From NCBI GenBank assembly GCA_025355005.1, contig JANXLV010000253.1, positions 1 to 64,000 on the forward strand: DNA of 64,000 nucleotides, in the 5' to 3' direction. The stretch comes from Myxococcales bacterium (lineage in GTDB: Bacteria > Myxococcota_A > Polyangia > Polyangiales > Polyangiaceae). Position numbers and translations under genes: made by a program. Shown in pieces: positions 1 through 8,295 of the stretch (positions are counted from its first letter, which is position 1; each line of letters opens with the position of its first letter). The notes under the pieces were generated by a model. The model saw only the letters and a program-made list of their open reading frames with translations. It did no database searches and was not told the origin of the DNA.

Positions 1-1
1 G

Positions 2-139
2 ATGTTTGGCATCGCGGCACTCGGTGGCCACATCCTGAACAACGGTGATCCCGGATGGATTGTTCTTGGCCGCGGCTACCGACGCTTCCTCGAAGCCGAA
101 GAAGTATGGAGTCTCGCTCGAAGTTGCGATCAATCTTGA
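2..139 (+). mobile_element. C-terminal end of an IS4/Tn5-type transposase (cut by window edge)
   Basis: An open frame enters from the left edge and ends at TGA 137-139. It reads about 45 residues containing ALGGHILNNGDPGWIVLGRG. The pattern LGG-x(4-6)-GDPGW-x2-L-x-RGY is what I know from the extreme C-terminus of IS4-family (Tn5-like) DDE transposases, after the catalytic Glu. The catalytic residues and the inverted repeats lie outside the window, so it cannot be said whether the element is intact. The next gene lies only 13 bp away on the opposite strand. The call rests on a short motif only. Confidence 0.6.
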
Positions 140-152
140 GATGCGATGCTGT

Positions 153-431
153 TTAGTGCCAGGCGTTGGCGGTCTTTACGGGCTGTCCGGTGCGATCATG
201 CTCCGCGAGCAGCTCCTTCGTCTTCGCGACGCAGCCGTTGCAGGAGGCGAACTGCGATCTGTGATCACACGAGACACGTGTTGCCGTCGACGGCTCGTTG
301 AACTCCGCCGGGTCCAGGTGACGGCCGCACGCGACGCAGTGAATGTGCTGCGGCTCGCGCGCCTTGCCGACGGGCCCGGAGCCGTTGAGTGCCTTGCGCT
401 CACGCTTCGTCAGGGTCTTCTCACGCTTCAT
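153..431 (-). CDS. small zinc-ribbon-like protein, function unknown
   Basis: A 92-residue basic protein. After a Lys/Arg-rich N-terminus it has HCVACG near residue 38, then a single Cys-Asp-His and a second CNGC knuckle, a layout that fits one treble-clef or zinc-ribbon site. I chose the ATG at 429-431 because AAGGGG sits about 4 bases upstream. The frame stays open to 572, but that extension is built from 12-bp repeats giving MKRx four times and is probably not protein. No family is recognised. It lies between a transposase end and a TTTCA-repeat cluster, which suggests an accessory gene. Confidence 0.55.
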   Translation of the reverse strand: MKREKTLTKRERKALNGSGPVGKAREPQHIHCVACGRHLDPAEFNEPSTATRVSCDHRSQFASCNGCVAKTKELLAEHDRTGQPVKTANAWH

Positions 432-499
432 GCGCCCCTTGTACCATCGCCCCGGCTCGCCTTGACAGGTGTCTCGAATGAAAGCGACTGCGCAGCAAA

Positions 500-516
500 T
501 GAAAGTCCGTTTCAAA
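500..516 (+). repeat. copy 1 (left half) of the TGAAAGTCCGTTTCAAA dispersed repeat
   Basis: The 17 bases are identical to the start of the 38-bp repeats at 35453 and 37896. The core is an inverted repeat, TGAAA-N5-TTTCA, which is the shape of a dimeric regulator site. A second pair, GAAAC-TGAC-GTTTC, follows at 521-534. The site lies about 70 bp upstream of the zinc-ribbon start on the minus strand. Confidence 0.7.
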
Positions 517-528
517 GTCTGAAACTGA

Positions 529-576
529 CGTTTCATCGACCGTTTCATCGGTCGTTTCATCTGCCGTTTCATCGAC
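529..576 (+). repeat. four 12-bp tandem repeats (CGTTTCATCGAC type)
   Basis: CGTTTCATCGAC, CGTTTCATCGGT, CGTTTCATCTGC and CGTTTCATCGAC follow each other without gaps. Each carries the GTTTCA word found in the nearby dispersed repeat. On the minus strand they would encode MKRx units, but they lie upstream of the preferred start of the zinc-ribbon gene, so a cluster of binding sites is as likely as coding sequence. Confidence 0.75.
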
Positions 577-663
577 CGCCAGCTTCGGCTTCGGATGCCG
601 TTTCTGGCCGCCTCTGACCGCTCAGTACGGCTGTGCTACTCTTCAGGTTGGAGGCCGTGCGCT

Positions 664-1890
664 ATGCGAACGCGATTGCTCGTGGTTGCGTTACTCGTTG
701 GCTCTTGCGCTGCCCTCTACGCGTGCGGCTCGAGCGACGACAGCCTGTTCGGCAGCGGCGGTGACGACGCCGGCGACGAGGCTCGCGCGATCGACGATGG
801 CGGCCCCAGGCTCGGCGGCGGCGACGGCGGTCCCATGTGCACGCCCGCCTGTACGAGCGCGCAGCTCTGTAGCGTCACGAGCAAGTGCATCCCCAAGGGC
901 ACGTGCCTCGCGAACGGCGACTGCACCGAAGGCACCGTCTGCGACAACGGCGACTCCGGCACCAACACATGCGTGCCCGGAGGCAACTGCGGTGCGACGA
1001 AGGTGGCCGCGCAGATCGTCCCGCCCAACCTGCTCGTCACGCTGGACCGCTCGTGCTCCATGACGGAGAAGGTGAATCTTGCCGACGGCGGTACCGCCAC
1101 GAAATGGGAGGTCGCCGTCAGCGCCATCGACACGTTGACGACAGACTACAAGGACAAGATCCGCTTCGGCCTGATCCTGTTCCCCGATCTCAGCGGCAAC
1201 AAGTGCGCGCAAGACGACTTCCCGTTTCCCGTGGGACCCAGCCACGAGCTCGGCATCCAGACCATGCTGAACGCGGCGCGCTTCCCGGACTCGGGGCTCT
1301 TTCCGAACGGGCCGTGCGTGACGAACATCGACACGGCGCTCGAGCAGGCCGCGACGGATCCGGGCCTCGCGGACAAGACCCGCGGCGACTTCGTCCTTCT
1401 GGTGACCGACGGTCAACAGGCCGGATGCAACCTTGGAGGTGGCGCCGGTGGCGCCATCCTCGCCGTGCACAACATGTACGTGGAGGCGGGCGTGCCCACG
1501 TTCGCGGTCGGCTTTGGCTCTGGCGCGGACCCCGCGTTCCTGGGCGCGGTGGCGGTGGAAGGCGGAACGGCTCCGCAGGACGCAGGTGCATCACCGTTCT
1601 ATCTGGCGACTGATCAAGCAGCGTTGACCGCTGCGTTCCAGGACATCGCGCAGAAGGCGATCGGCTGTGTGTTCAAGCTTGGCACCGCGCCGCCCGACCC
1701 CAGCAAGCTCTACGTGTTCGTGAACGGCTCTGTTCGCGTGGCCAAGGATCCCACGCACGCCACTGGCTGGGACTACGACTCCGCGTCGAACACGGTCACG
1801 TTCTACGGAGCCATGTGCAGCGATCTGAAGGCCGGCAAGGTGAGCGGCGTCGACATCGAATACGGCTGCCCCCAACCCGGCACGAAGTAG
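664..1890 (+). CDS. VWA-domain lipoprotein, surface exposed
   Basis: A 408-residue protein. It begins with a lipoprotein signal ending LYAC near residue 17, followed by an Asp/Gly-rich spacer. A Cys-rich segment with about ten cysteines (residues 55-120) resembles small EGF-like or dickkopf-like modules. A von Willebrand A fold follows: the metal-site loop reads DRSCS, and LVTDG marks a later strand. A short C-terminal domain with two Cys ends the protein. The frame is open to 595, but the ATG at 664 starts exactly at the signal peptide. Such proteins are anchored at the cell surface; the ligand is unknown. It faces the following operon tail to tail. Confidence 0.8.
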   Translation: MRTRLLVVALLVGSCAALYACGSSDDSLFGSGGDDAGDEARAIDDGGPRLGGGDGGPMCTPACTSAQLCSVTSKCIPKGTCLANGDCTEGTVCDNGDSGTNTCVPGGNCGATKVAAQIVPPNLLVTLDRSCSMTEKVNLADGGTATKWEVAVSAIDTLTTDYKDKIRFGLILFPDLSGNKCAQDDFPFPVGPSHELGIQTMLNAARFPDSGLFPNGPCVTNIDTALEQAATDPGLADKTRGDFVLLVTDGQQAGCNLGGGAGGAILAVHNMYVEAGVPTFAVGFGSGADPAFLGAVAVEGGTAPQDAGASPFYLATDQAALTAAFQDIAQKAIGCVFKLGTAPPDPSKLYVFVNGSVRVAKDPTHATGWDYDSASNTVTFYGAMCSDLKAGKVSGVDIEYGCPQPGTK

Positions 1891-1893
1891 CAG

Positions 1894-1914
1894 AGCGAAG
1901 GCTCTAGCCTCGCT
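1894..1914. terminator. bidirectional terminator-like hairpin
   Basis: AGCGAAGGCT and AGCCTCGCT pair around a two-base loop with one bulged base. It sits between two convergent genes that end at 1890 and 1921. There is no clear T run. Three imperfect copies of CTCGCTAT follow at 1909-1932. Confidence 0.45.
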
Positions 1915-1920
1915 ATCTCG

Positions 1921-2688
1921 CTATCTCGCTAGCACGGAGTTTCCGAAGTCTTCGCCGGAGCGCTTGTAGACTGGCGCGAACGCGTCTGCCTGATGCAGGA
2001 ACGGAACGCGCACGTAGCCCTCGGTGGGGGTGACCGATGCGAGCCATTGCTCGTGTGACGCGTCGCGGTCGCTCGCGGCCATGTGCGCTTCCACCGCGCG
2101 AAATGCGGGCAGCTGCGCGTGCGGGCCGTAGCCGACGTTCTGGGTCCAGATGCGGCACCAGATGATGTTCTGGCGGCAGTAGTTCCAGATCTGGTGCTCC
2201 AGGAAATCGTCGAAGCGCGGAGCATTTAGCGCGCGCACACGCTCGTCGCGAATGTGCTGCAACAGGGGCTCTGCGGCGAGGTCCTTCTTGCCGAGGAAGC
2301 GGTCGACCCAGATCTCGTGCGGGAACGTCTTCTCGCGCAGGCCGGGGATCTGGAGGTAGGCGGTGCACTCGGAGGCGATCGACGCCTCGAACTCCGCCTG
2401 GATCATCTTGCGCGACCACTCCGTCCACGTGGCGGTCGGCTGGAAACGGGTGACGCGCGTGTGGACGCACTCGTGCAGGTGATAGAGATCTTGCACCCAG
2501 CGGTTCGGATACGTGCGCCGCGTGAGCGCGCCGAAGTAGGTGCCGAAGTGGCCTGGGGGCATCGGATCGTCGGTGACCCACATCGAGAGGCCGTCGGTGA
2601 TGGTCTTGACCCACGCGGACGTGCGGAATTCTTCCGTGACCAGGAGGTCCAGCGCGGAGACCTTAAGAACGGTGATCGTCTCGAGCAT
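1921..2688 (-). CDS. unknown protein with HxxECVH motif, last gene of a three-gene operon
   Basis: A 255-residue soluble protein I do not recognise. It is rich in Trp, His and acidic residues. A helix-like segment HLHECVHTR lies near residue 73 and is followed about 25 residues later by EFEASIASE. Clustered His/Glu like this could bind a metal, for example an iron site in a helical-bundle oxygenase, but that is a guess. I chose the ATG at 2686-2688 because residues upstream of it look like out-of-frame sequence. The start overlaps the end of the PLP gene by 26 bp, so the two are probably translated together. Confidence 0.65.
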   Translation of the reverse strand: MLETITVLKVSALDLLVTEEFRTSAWVKTITDGLSMWVTDDPMPPGHFGTYFGALTRRTYPNRWVQDLYHLHECVHTRVTRFQPTATWTEWSRKMIQAEFEASIASECTAYLQIPGLREKTFPHEIWVDRFLGKKDLAAEPLLQHIRDERVRALNAPRFDDFLEHQIWNYCRQNIIWCRIWTQNVGYGPHAQLPAFRAVEAHMAASDRDASHEQWLASVTPTEGYVRVPFLHQADAFAPVYKRSGEDFGNSVLAR

Positions 2689-3610
2689 TCGTCTCTCCCT
2701 TGATAATCTTGTCCATGCCTTCGGTGAGGCAGAAGCGGTGGTGGCCTTTTGCGCGCATGAACTCCTCGGAGCCCGCCACGCCGTGCGGCGCGTGCGCGAG
2801 CAGCACCACGTCCGACGCGCGCACAGCGTCGGGCACGCGGCCATCGGCGACAAGCTGCGCCAGCACGCGCGCCTGGATCGGCGCGTATTTCGCGGGGAGC
2901 GCCGTCACGTCATGCGCCTTCATGAGCGCGGTGCCGAGCTTCAGCGAGAACAGGTTCTTGAACCACAGGTTCCCGATCAACGTTCCCATGGGGGTGCGGC
3001 TCACGCAGCCGCCGATGCGGTGATAGTAGACTCCCATTGGCTTGGAGAGGCTGAAGACCACGGCTGCGACGTTCGCGTGGCGCCGCGCATCCACTTTCAC
3101 CGGGCTCTTCGTCGCGCCCACGTATGTCACGTCCAGGTAGACACGCACTGTCGGCGCACGCGCGCGCAGCTCGTCCAGAAATGCGTCCAGGTCGCGCCAG
3201 ATGCAGCCGTCGATCGCGGACGGGAACGACACCCAGAACTGATCGTGCTCGCCGAAGGTCTCGCGCGCGGCAAGCACGCTGCGCTCGTGCGTGACGACCT
3301 GCATGCCGCGCTCGTGCGCAAGGATACCGTAGCCCTCGTAGTCGCCAGCGAACGTGTGGAGCGCGCCCGGCGGTAGCAACAAGTCCTTGATCGGCTCGGA
3401 GGCGCCGCTGGTGGGATACGCGTGTGGGAACGCATCGCCCAGCTCGAGACCGGACCATGCGCGCCACGTCGTAAGGAACTCGACGTGCATCGCGTCCTGG
3501 TGTTTCTCGTAGGCGCGCTCGTACCACTCGTGGTGATGTTCGCTCCAGAGGCGGTCGACGACGGCGCGCGTCTCCGGGTAGTAGAGCGAGTAGACCGTAC
3601 GCGTGAGCAT
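2663..3610 (-). CDS. PLP-dependent aminotransferase-fold enzyme
   Basis: A 315-residue protein with features of fold-type I PLP enzymes. VYLDVTYVG supplies the Asp that would contact the pyridine nitrogen. SLSKPMGVYYHRIGG carries the SxSK lysine that would bind PLP, at about residue 190. It is shorter than a typical 380-420 residue aminotransferase, so the small domain appears reduced. It begins 15 bp after the FAH-fusion gene ends and overlaps the next gene. The substrate is not predictable; an amino-acid or amine transfer or cleavage step is likely. Confidence 0.6.
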   Translation of the reverse strand: MLTRTVYSLYYPETRAVVDRLWSEHHHEWYERAYEKHQDAMHVEFLTTWRAWSGLELGDAFPHAYPTSGASEPIKDLLLPPGALHTFAGDYEGYGILAHERGMQVVTHERSVLAARETFGEHDQFWVSFPSAIDGCIWRDLDAFLDELRARAPTVRVYLDVTYVGATKSPVKVDARRHANVAAVVFSLSKPMGVYYHRIGGCVSRTPMGTLIGNLWFKNLFSLKLGTALMKAHDVTALPAKYAPIQARVLAQLVADGRVPDAVRASDVVLLAHAPHGVAGSEEFMRAKGHHRFCLTEGMDKIIKGETNARDDHRS

Positions 3611-3625
3611 GAGGCCGATCCTATC

Positions 3626-5503
3626 TCATCGTGGCCGCGGGTCGCCGATGGTCACGCGCAGGTCGCCCAGACCCGTGGCGCTGCACACGACCTCGTCGCC
3701 GGCGTGAAGCAAGGTCCCGCCACGTGCGTGTGCGCTCATGGCCGCACGCAGCTTGCCGAAGCGATCCAGCGCGACGTCCGCGATCGCCTTCTTCCATCGG
3801 GGCACGTGGAGACCGACGCCCGCGGGCGTCCCCGTGAGCAGCGCGAGGCCGGCCGGGAGATCGCCTCCCAGAAAGCGACTGGCCGCGACGAGCATCTGCC
3901 GCGGTGAGTAGATCAGGCTGGTGGTGCGCGCCTGCTGACGCAACTGTCCATTCACGCGGGTCGAGAGCTCGAGGTCGGGGAGCGTGTCGAGCGAGGCTTC
4001 GGCCCGCGGAAGCGCCATGGACGACACGGGAAGGAACTCCGGAAAGCCCTTGGCCACGGCCCAGTACGCGTAGGGATCCTTCTGGTCTTCGCCAAGGATC
4101 TGACACGAGCGCGCGGTGAGATCGTTCGCGAGGAACCAGGCGAATCGCGGCGCGCACGACGGATTCGCGAGGTCCTGTGCGCGTACCGTTTCAAGCAACA
4201 CGAGCCCGAGCTCCACTTCGTAGTCCATCAGCGGCGGGAGCACGTCCCACCGTTCGCGCAGGAGGGCGCTCACGCCGGGCTCGATCGACTCCAGCGCAGC
4301 CAGCATCTCGTCGCTCGTGGGCGTGACCACCATCGGCGACGCGTCCGCGTGTGCGACGCGGAGGGACCGCAGGTGCTTGCGAAAGACGATCGGCGACTCC
4401 GGCGCGCGCGAGCCAGTCTCGCGGACATGATCGACATAGGAGAGGCCAAGCGCCAGCACGTCGTCGATCCTTGGAAGCGGAACTGCGCGTGCATCAGCCG
4501 ATGCGAGCGCCGGTGAGCGGCTCGGTCGCGCCGCAGGGCCCGTGTCCTCCCAGCGGATGTACGAGAAGCCCGGCAGCGGCTCGGGCTGGTGAATCTCGAT
4601 CGCGCAGGCGTGTGCGTGCAGCACGCGTTCGAGCGAAAGGCTGAGCCCATGTCGGCGCCATACGCTGACCTCGCAGCGCCCGACGTCGCTCTGGGCCACG
4701 TACACCTCGCTGCCATCGGGCCCGCGGTACACATACCCGACGAAGCTCGATGGCTCTGCATACGCGCGGGTCACCAGCAGCCGCTTGCCCGCATGGGAGC
4801 GCACCTCGAGCACGCCGGGGCGGACGAGCTTCACGCGCGTGCGCGCGGTGCGCGAGACGCTGGTGCCGTCGATCGACAGGCCCTCCGCCGTGAGAACGAG
4901 CGACGCGACGCGCGGAACCCACGCCGCTCTGCGCGGACGTGCCGCGACGAGCTCCAGGCCGCCCTCGTCGCGTGGCTCATCGAACGACGGCGCCCAGAGC
5001 CAGAAGATCTCCTGCGGCTGCGACGTCCCGCCAATGCGCGCTTGCACCATGCGCGCGCGCGGGCCCAGCACGTGACGCTCGCCGTCGACATCCCAGAAGC
5101 CAGTGACCTTCGTGCGCGCGTGGACGTGCTCCGCGTGCGCCGGCAGCGGCAACCGCGAGAGCACACGCGGAGAGCGCTGCACCGTTCCATGCGCCTCGTC
5201 GAAGGCGAGCTCCCACGTGATCGTGCGCCCGGCGGCGCTCACCGTTCCCTTCGCGCGCGTGCTCTCGAAGGACGCGTCGCCGAGGGTCAGCTGCTCCGGA
5301 AACGGGAAGGGCACCGCGTCCTCCGGGTGGATCGACTTCAACGCGAGCGGCGGTCCCGCGTCCGAGAACGCAGCTGCCCAGCTCATGGCCTCGCCCGTTT
5401 CGTCCTTTCCTCGTCGCACCGTATGCCGCACCCAGAGCGCGCGCCGGGCATCCGGATCGATCACGACGTAGAAGCAGATGTCGAACGTCCCGCGAGCACT
5501 CAT
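3626..5503 (-). CDS. fusion of a CrtC/tocopherol-cyclase-like lipocalin domain with a fumarylacetoacetate-hydrolase domain
   Basis: A 625-residue two-domain protein and the first gene of the operon. Residues about 1-325 resemble the beta-barrel lipocalin family that includes hydroxyneurosporene synthase and AttH, with the usual ALWVRHTV opening and a GFWDVDGERH turn. Residues about 345-625 are an FAH-type hydrolase or isomerase with DYEVELG, NDLTAR, a GFPEFLPVS loop and TGTPAGVG, where the Glu residues bind a divalent metal. FAH enzymes cut C-C bonds of acylpyruvates or isomerise related products. I know of no characterised protein with this fusion. The start at 5503 lacks a clear Shine-Dalgarno sequence. 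Confidence 0.75.
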   Translation of the reverse strand: MSARGTFDICFYVVIDPDARRALWVRHTVRRGKDETGEAMSWAAAFSDAGPPLALKSIHPEDAVPFPFPEQLTLGDASFESTRAKGTVSAAGRTITWELAFDEAHGTVQRSPRVLSRLPLPAHAEHVHARTKVTGFWDVDGERHVLGPRARMVQARIGGTSQPQEIFWLWAPSFDEPRDEGGLELVAARPRRAAWVPRVASLVLTAEGLSIDGTSVSRTARTRVKLVRPGVLEVRSHAGKRLLVTRAYAEPSSFVGYVYRGPDGSEVYVAQSDVGRCEVSVWRRHGLSLSLERVLHAHACAIEIHQPEPLPGFSYIRWEDTGPAARPSRSPALASADARAVPLPRIDDVLALGLSYVDHVRETGSRAPESPIVFRKHLRSLRVAHADASPMVVTPTSDEMLAALESIEPGVSALLRERWDVLPPLMDYEVELGLVLLETVRAQDLANPSCAPRFAWFLANDLTARSCQILGEDQKDPYAYWAVAKGFPEFLPVSSMALPRAEASLDTLPDLELSTRVNGQLRQQARTTSLIYSPRQMLVAASRFLGGDLPAGLALLTGTPAGVGLHVPRWKKAIADVALDRFGKLRAAMSAHARGGTLLHAGDEVVCSATGLGDLRVTIGDPRPR

Positions 5504-5620
5504 GCCGGTCGCGCGATGATACTACACCGGCGCCTGATTTTTCCTGTCGGGAGCGTTCGCGCATCCTTTCGATGGCGTCGGTCGTCTTCATGCAAAGGAC
5601 ACCTGTGGCCGAGAGGCCCG

Positions 5621-6037
5621 GTGCATGAAGTCTTGAAGCCCGAGCTGCACTATCTCGCGTGGACCGCCCTCCTGACGGGCTGCCTCTGGATCCCCGTCGT
5701 CATCGGCTACGCGCGATCGCGCGGACCGCTCAAGCCGGAGGACTACGTGGTGGCGCCGACCACGCCGCTCCCCGCCTGGGTGAACCGCGCGAATCGCGCG
5801 CACATCAACGCGGTGGAGAGCCTGGTTCCTTTCGCGACGGTCGTGCTCATCGCGCAGGCCGTGGGTGTCTCCACGCCCATCACCGCGTACGCGGCGGCGA
5901 CCTACTTCTTCGTGCGGCTGGCCCACGCCGTGGTCCACATCAGCGGCATGTCGGCGATTCGCCTCCGCACATTGCTCTTCACCGTCGGGTGGGGCGCGTT
6001 CGTCACGATGGCAGTGGAGCTCTTGCGCCACACCTGA
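5621..6037 (+). CDS. MAPEG-family membrane protein
   Basis: A 138-residue protein with four hydrophobic segments. It has the small loop and the NRANRAHINAVESLVPF stretch typical of the MAPEG family, which includes microsomal glutathione transferases and similar trimers. The usual family length is about 130 residues. I chose GTG 5621 because GAGAGG precedes it by 5-6 bases and an in-frame ATG is absent nearby. It may conjugate glutathione or act on lipid peroxides, but bacterial members are mostly uncharacterised. It diverges from the FAH-fusion operon. Confidence 0.8.
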   Translation: MHEVLKPELHYLAWTALLTGCLWIPVVIGYARSRGPLKPEDYVVAPTTPLPAWVNRANRAHINAVESLVPFATVVLIAQAVGVSTPITAYAAATYFFVRLAHAVVHISGMSAIRLRTLLFTVGWGAFVTMAVELLRHT

Positions 6038-6089
6038 ACCGACCTTGGGTGCTTCGTCCGGAGCGCAAAACGAGGATAGGATCTCGTCG

Positions 6090-7355
6090 ATGCGCAGGGT
6101 CGCGTACCTCACGGACGTGGAAGGTCGCTGGGACAAGCTGGTCGACTTCTGCGCGGGCTCGTCTCTCGTCACGCTCGATGAGCGTGCGGCTGACGGCGCT
6201 CCGACGCTGCGGGTCGCCGACGATGCGGTCTTCGTGTTCGGTGGTGATGCGATCGATCGCGGGCCCGCGGCAAGAAAGATGGTGGCCACGCTGCTGGCCG
6301 CGAAGCGCGCGCAGCCCGCATCGGTGGTGCTGCTCGCGGGCAACCGCGACATCAACAAGCTTCGCCTCGTCCGCGAGCTCTCCGGGAGCCCGCCGCCGCG
6401 TGCGAGCGCAGAGATCGCAAGTGGGCGCCGCGGGGATCTGCTGCGCTTCATCCTGACAGAGACCATGGGCGCACGCGCTGCGTTCGAGCATCGACGCACC
6501 GAGCTGCGCGCAGAGGGCCGGGCTGACGAGGATGACGACGTGGTCGACAGCTATCTCGCCGACCTCGCGCCCGATGGGCCGCTGCGGAGCTACCTCTCGG
6601 CCGCCGCGCTCGCCCACCGTGAGGAGGAGACCCTGTTCGTCCACGGCGGTGTCACGGCTGAGAATCTCGGCGTGGTCCCGGGGCGCGTCGACCGCCTCCC
6701 CGATGTTGATTCATGGATGCGCGCGCTCAACGAATTTTATGCAGAGTCGATGCATGCATTCTGCACGGGTGCATGCGCATCGGATGGAACCCCGCTCTGG
6801 CAAGACCTCATTGCCTATCAGGCGCCGAAGAGAGGCTCGCGCACGAACCAGGAGAGCATCGTGTACGCGCGGCCCACGGACTCGGTGGGCAATCCGATGC
6901 TTCCGCCGGAGCACGTTCTCTTGGCGCTCGCTGCGGCTGAGATCCGTCGCGTCGTCGTCGGTCACACGCCTAGCGGCGATTGCCCAGCGCTGCTTCGTGA
7001 CCTGGGTGGCTTCGAGCTCTTGCTCGCGGACAACTCATATGGTCGCGTGGAGCGCGGCTCGCGTGTCGCCATCCACGACAACGTCGTCCACGTTCGAGGT
7101 ACCACGCAGCTCGACTCCGGAGCAGAGGAGAGCGTCGAGTGGGCGCTGGACGCCAGCTCCGCGCCGTTCCTCGGTATGCGCGATGCGACCACGGGGAGGC
7201 TCATCAAGGCGAGGCTCGTCCGCGGCGACTACCTCACGTATCGCGCGTTCGACGGCTACAAGGTCGAGCAGGTCGCGATCAGCGAAGAGGCGCTGAGACG
7301 TGCGTCACTCGAGGCCCCGCACCACATCATCACCGACCGCCCTTGCATCAGGTGA
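6090..7355 (+). CDS. metallophosphoesterase-fold protein
   Basis: A 421-residue protein with the calcineurin-like phosphoesterase motifs in order: TDVEG at the N-terminus (in place of DxH), GGDAIDRGP near residue 49, GNRDIN (GNHE-type) near 88, a VHGGV histidine near 188 and GHTPSGD near 290. These residues build a two-metal site that hydrolyses phosphate esters. The order resembles Ser/Thr or diadenosine-tetraphosphate phosphatases. The ATG at 6090 starts at the first conserved strand. No signal peptide is seen, so the protein is probably cytoplasmic. The substrate is unknown. Confidence 0.75.
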   Translation: MRRVAYLTDVEGRWDKLVDFCAGSSLVTLDERAADGAPTLRVADDAVFVFGGDAIDRGPAARKMVATLLAAKRAQPASVVLLAGNRDINKLRLVRELSGSPPPRASAEIASGRRGDLLRFILTETMGARAAFEHRRTELRAEGRADEDDDVVDSYLADLAPDGPLRSYLSAAALAHREEETLFVHGGVTAENLGVVPGRVDRLPDVDSWMRALNEFYAESMHAFCTGACASDGTPLWQDLIAYQAPKRGSRTNQESIVYARPTDSVGNPMLPPEHVLLALAAAEIRRVVVGHTPSGDCPALLRDLGGFELLLADNSYGRVERGSRVAIHDNVVHVRGTTQLDSGAEESVEWALDASSAPFLGMRDATTGRLIKARLVRGDYLTYRAFDGYKVEQVAISEEALRRASLEAPHHIITDRPCIR

Positions 7356-7533
7356 TGGAGCGACTTCGGGGACGCTGGTGGGGTGTCTCGCTCTGGTAGC
7401 TTTGTCGCGGCGGGCATCCACCCCCTTGGATCAAAAGGTCCCCAGGCCTGACGCCAAAACTGGAAAAATCCTCCCCAACTCTGCGTACCCACATGGAGCC
7501 ACATCTGGCGCGCAAGTTGCGACTAAGAATCCC

Positions 7534-8208
7534 GTGGCACTCCTTCTCCAGAAACTGGTCGCGCTGACGGCGCTCTCCTTCTGCCTTGGCGGCCTTGGTT
7601 GCGCCAAGGCGGCGAAGCCTGCCGCTGCGCCGGAGCCGGACTACGACTGGAGCACCTACAACGGTGGCAAGGAAGCCCCGACCGCGGACACCAGCAAGCC
7701 CGCCGCCGACAAGAGCGATTCATCCAGCGCCGACTCCAAGCCCGCAAAATCCTCCAAGCCCGACACCGTTGCCGCAGCGCCCGAGTCATCTGGCAGCACC
7801 AGCAGCGACGACCCCAAGCCCGGCAAGCCCGATGTCTCGTCGTCTGGCGCGCACAAGGCTTCGAAGGCGAAGATCAAGGGCGAGTCCGTCTCCTCCGTGA
7901 GCGCTGATCTGGTCGCAGGCGCATCGAAGAAGGCGCTGAAGTCGAAGGTCGTATCCAGCAACGTGATCACGGGCCCCGACTACGAGATGGTGCAGATCGT
8001 CCTCAAGGATGCGTCCGTTCAGATCGTACGCCCGGCGTCCACGCCAGACTCGTCCGGCCCCAAGCTCCGCTCGCCGAAGGTCCGCAACGACTCGCTCACG
8101 TCGACTGACTCCGCATTCTACGATGCGGACGCAGACGTGCTCGTGCTCGTGCAGTCCAACAAGGCCGCGAAGTCCAAGAAGGCACTCGGCGCGCTCCTCA
8201 AGAAGTGA
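7534..8208 (+). CDS. putative lipoprotein with Lys/Ser/Asp-rich linker
   Basis: About 224 residues from GTG 7534. A hydrophobic N-terminus ends in GLGC, a weak lipobox. A disordered Lys/Ser/Asp/Pro-rich stretch runs to about residue 120. A small folded C-terminal part follows, with VSADLVAGASKKALKSKVV and a repeat of short beta-strand-like segments. The frame is open to 7300, but the sequence before 7534 does not look coding. No family is recognised. The 178 bp upstream hold no gene I can support. Confidence 0.5.
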   Translation: MALLLQKLVALTALSFCLGGLGCAKAAKPAAAPEPDYDWSTYNGGKEAPTADTSKPAADKSDSSSADSKPAKSSKPDTVAAAPESSGSTSSDDPKPGKPDVSSSGAHKASKAKIKGESVSSVSADLVAGASKKALKSKVVSSNVITGPDYEMVQIVLKDASVQIVRPASTPDSSGPKLRSPKVRNDSLTSTDSAFYDADADVLVLVQSNKAAKSKKALGALLKK

Positions 8209-8221
8209 CCCCACAACGACG

Positions 8222-8240
8222 TTGTCGCATCACGCGACAA
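8222..8240 (+). terminator. terminator-like hairpin after the 7534-8208 gene
   Basis: TTGTCGC, loop ATCAC, GCGACAA: seven perfect pairs beginning 14 bp after the stop codon. An AT-rich stretch (TATCAATATC) follows instead of a clean T run. Confidence 0.5.
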
Positions 8241-8295
8241 TATCAATATCGTCGCGTCGCTCTCTTATGGCCGCTGCGTGTGTTAATCTCGAAGC

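Noticed and set aside
432-572. Extended N-terminus MKRQMKRPMKRSMKRQ of the zinc-ribbon protein
   Set aside because: It is built from 12-bp DNA repeats, and a good ribosome-binding site lies before the internal ATG at 431.
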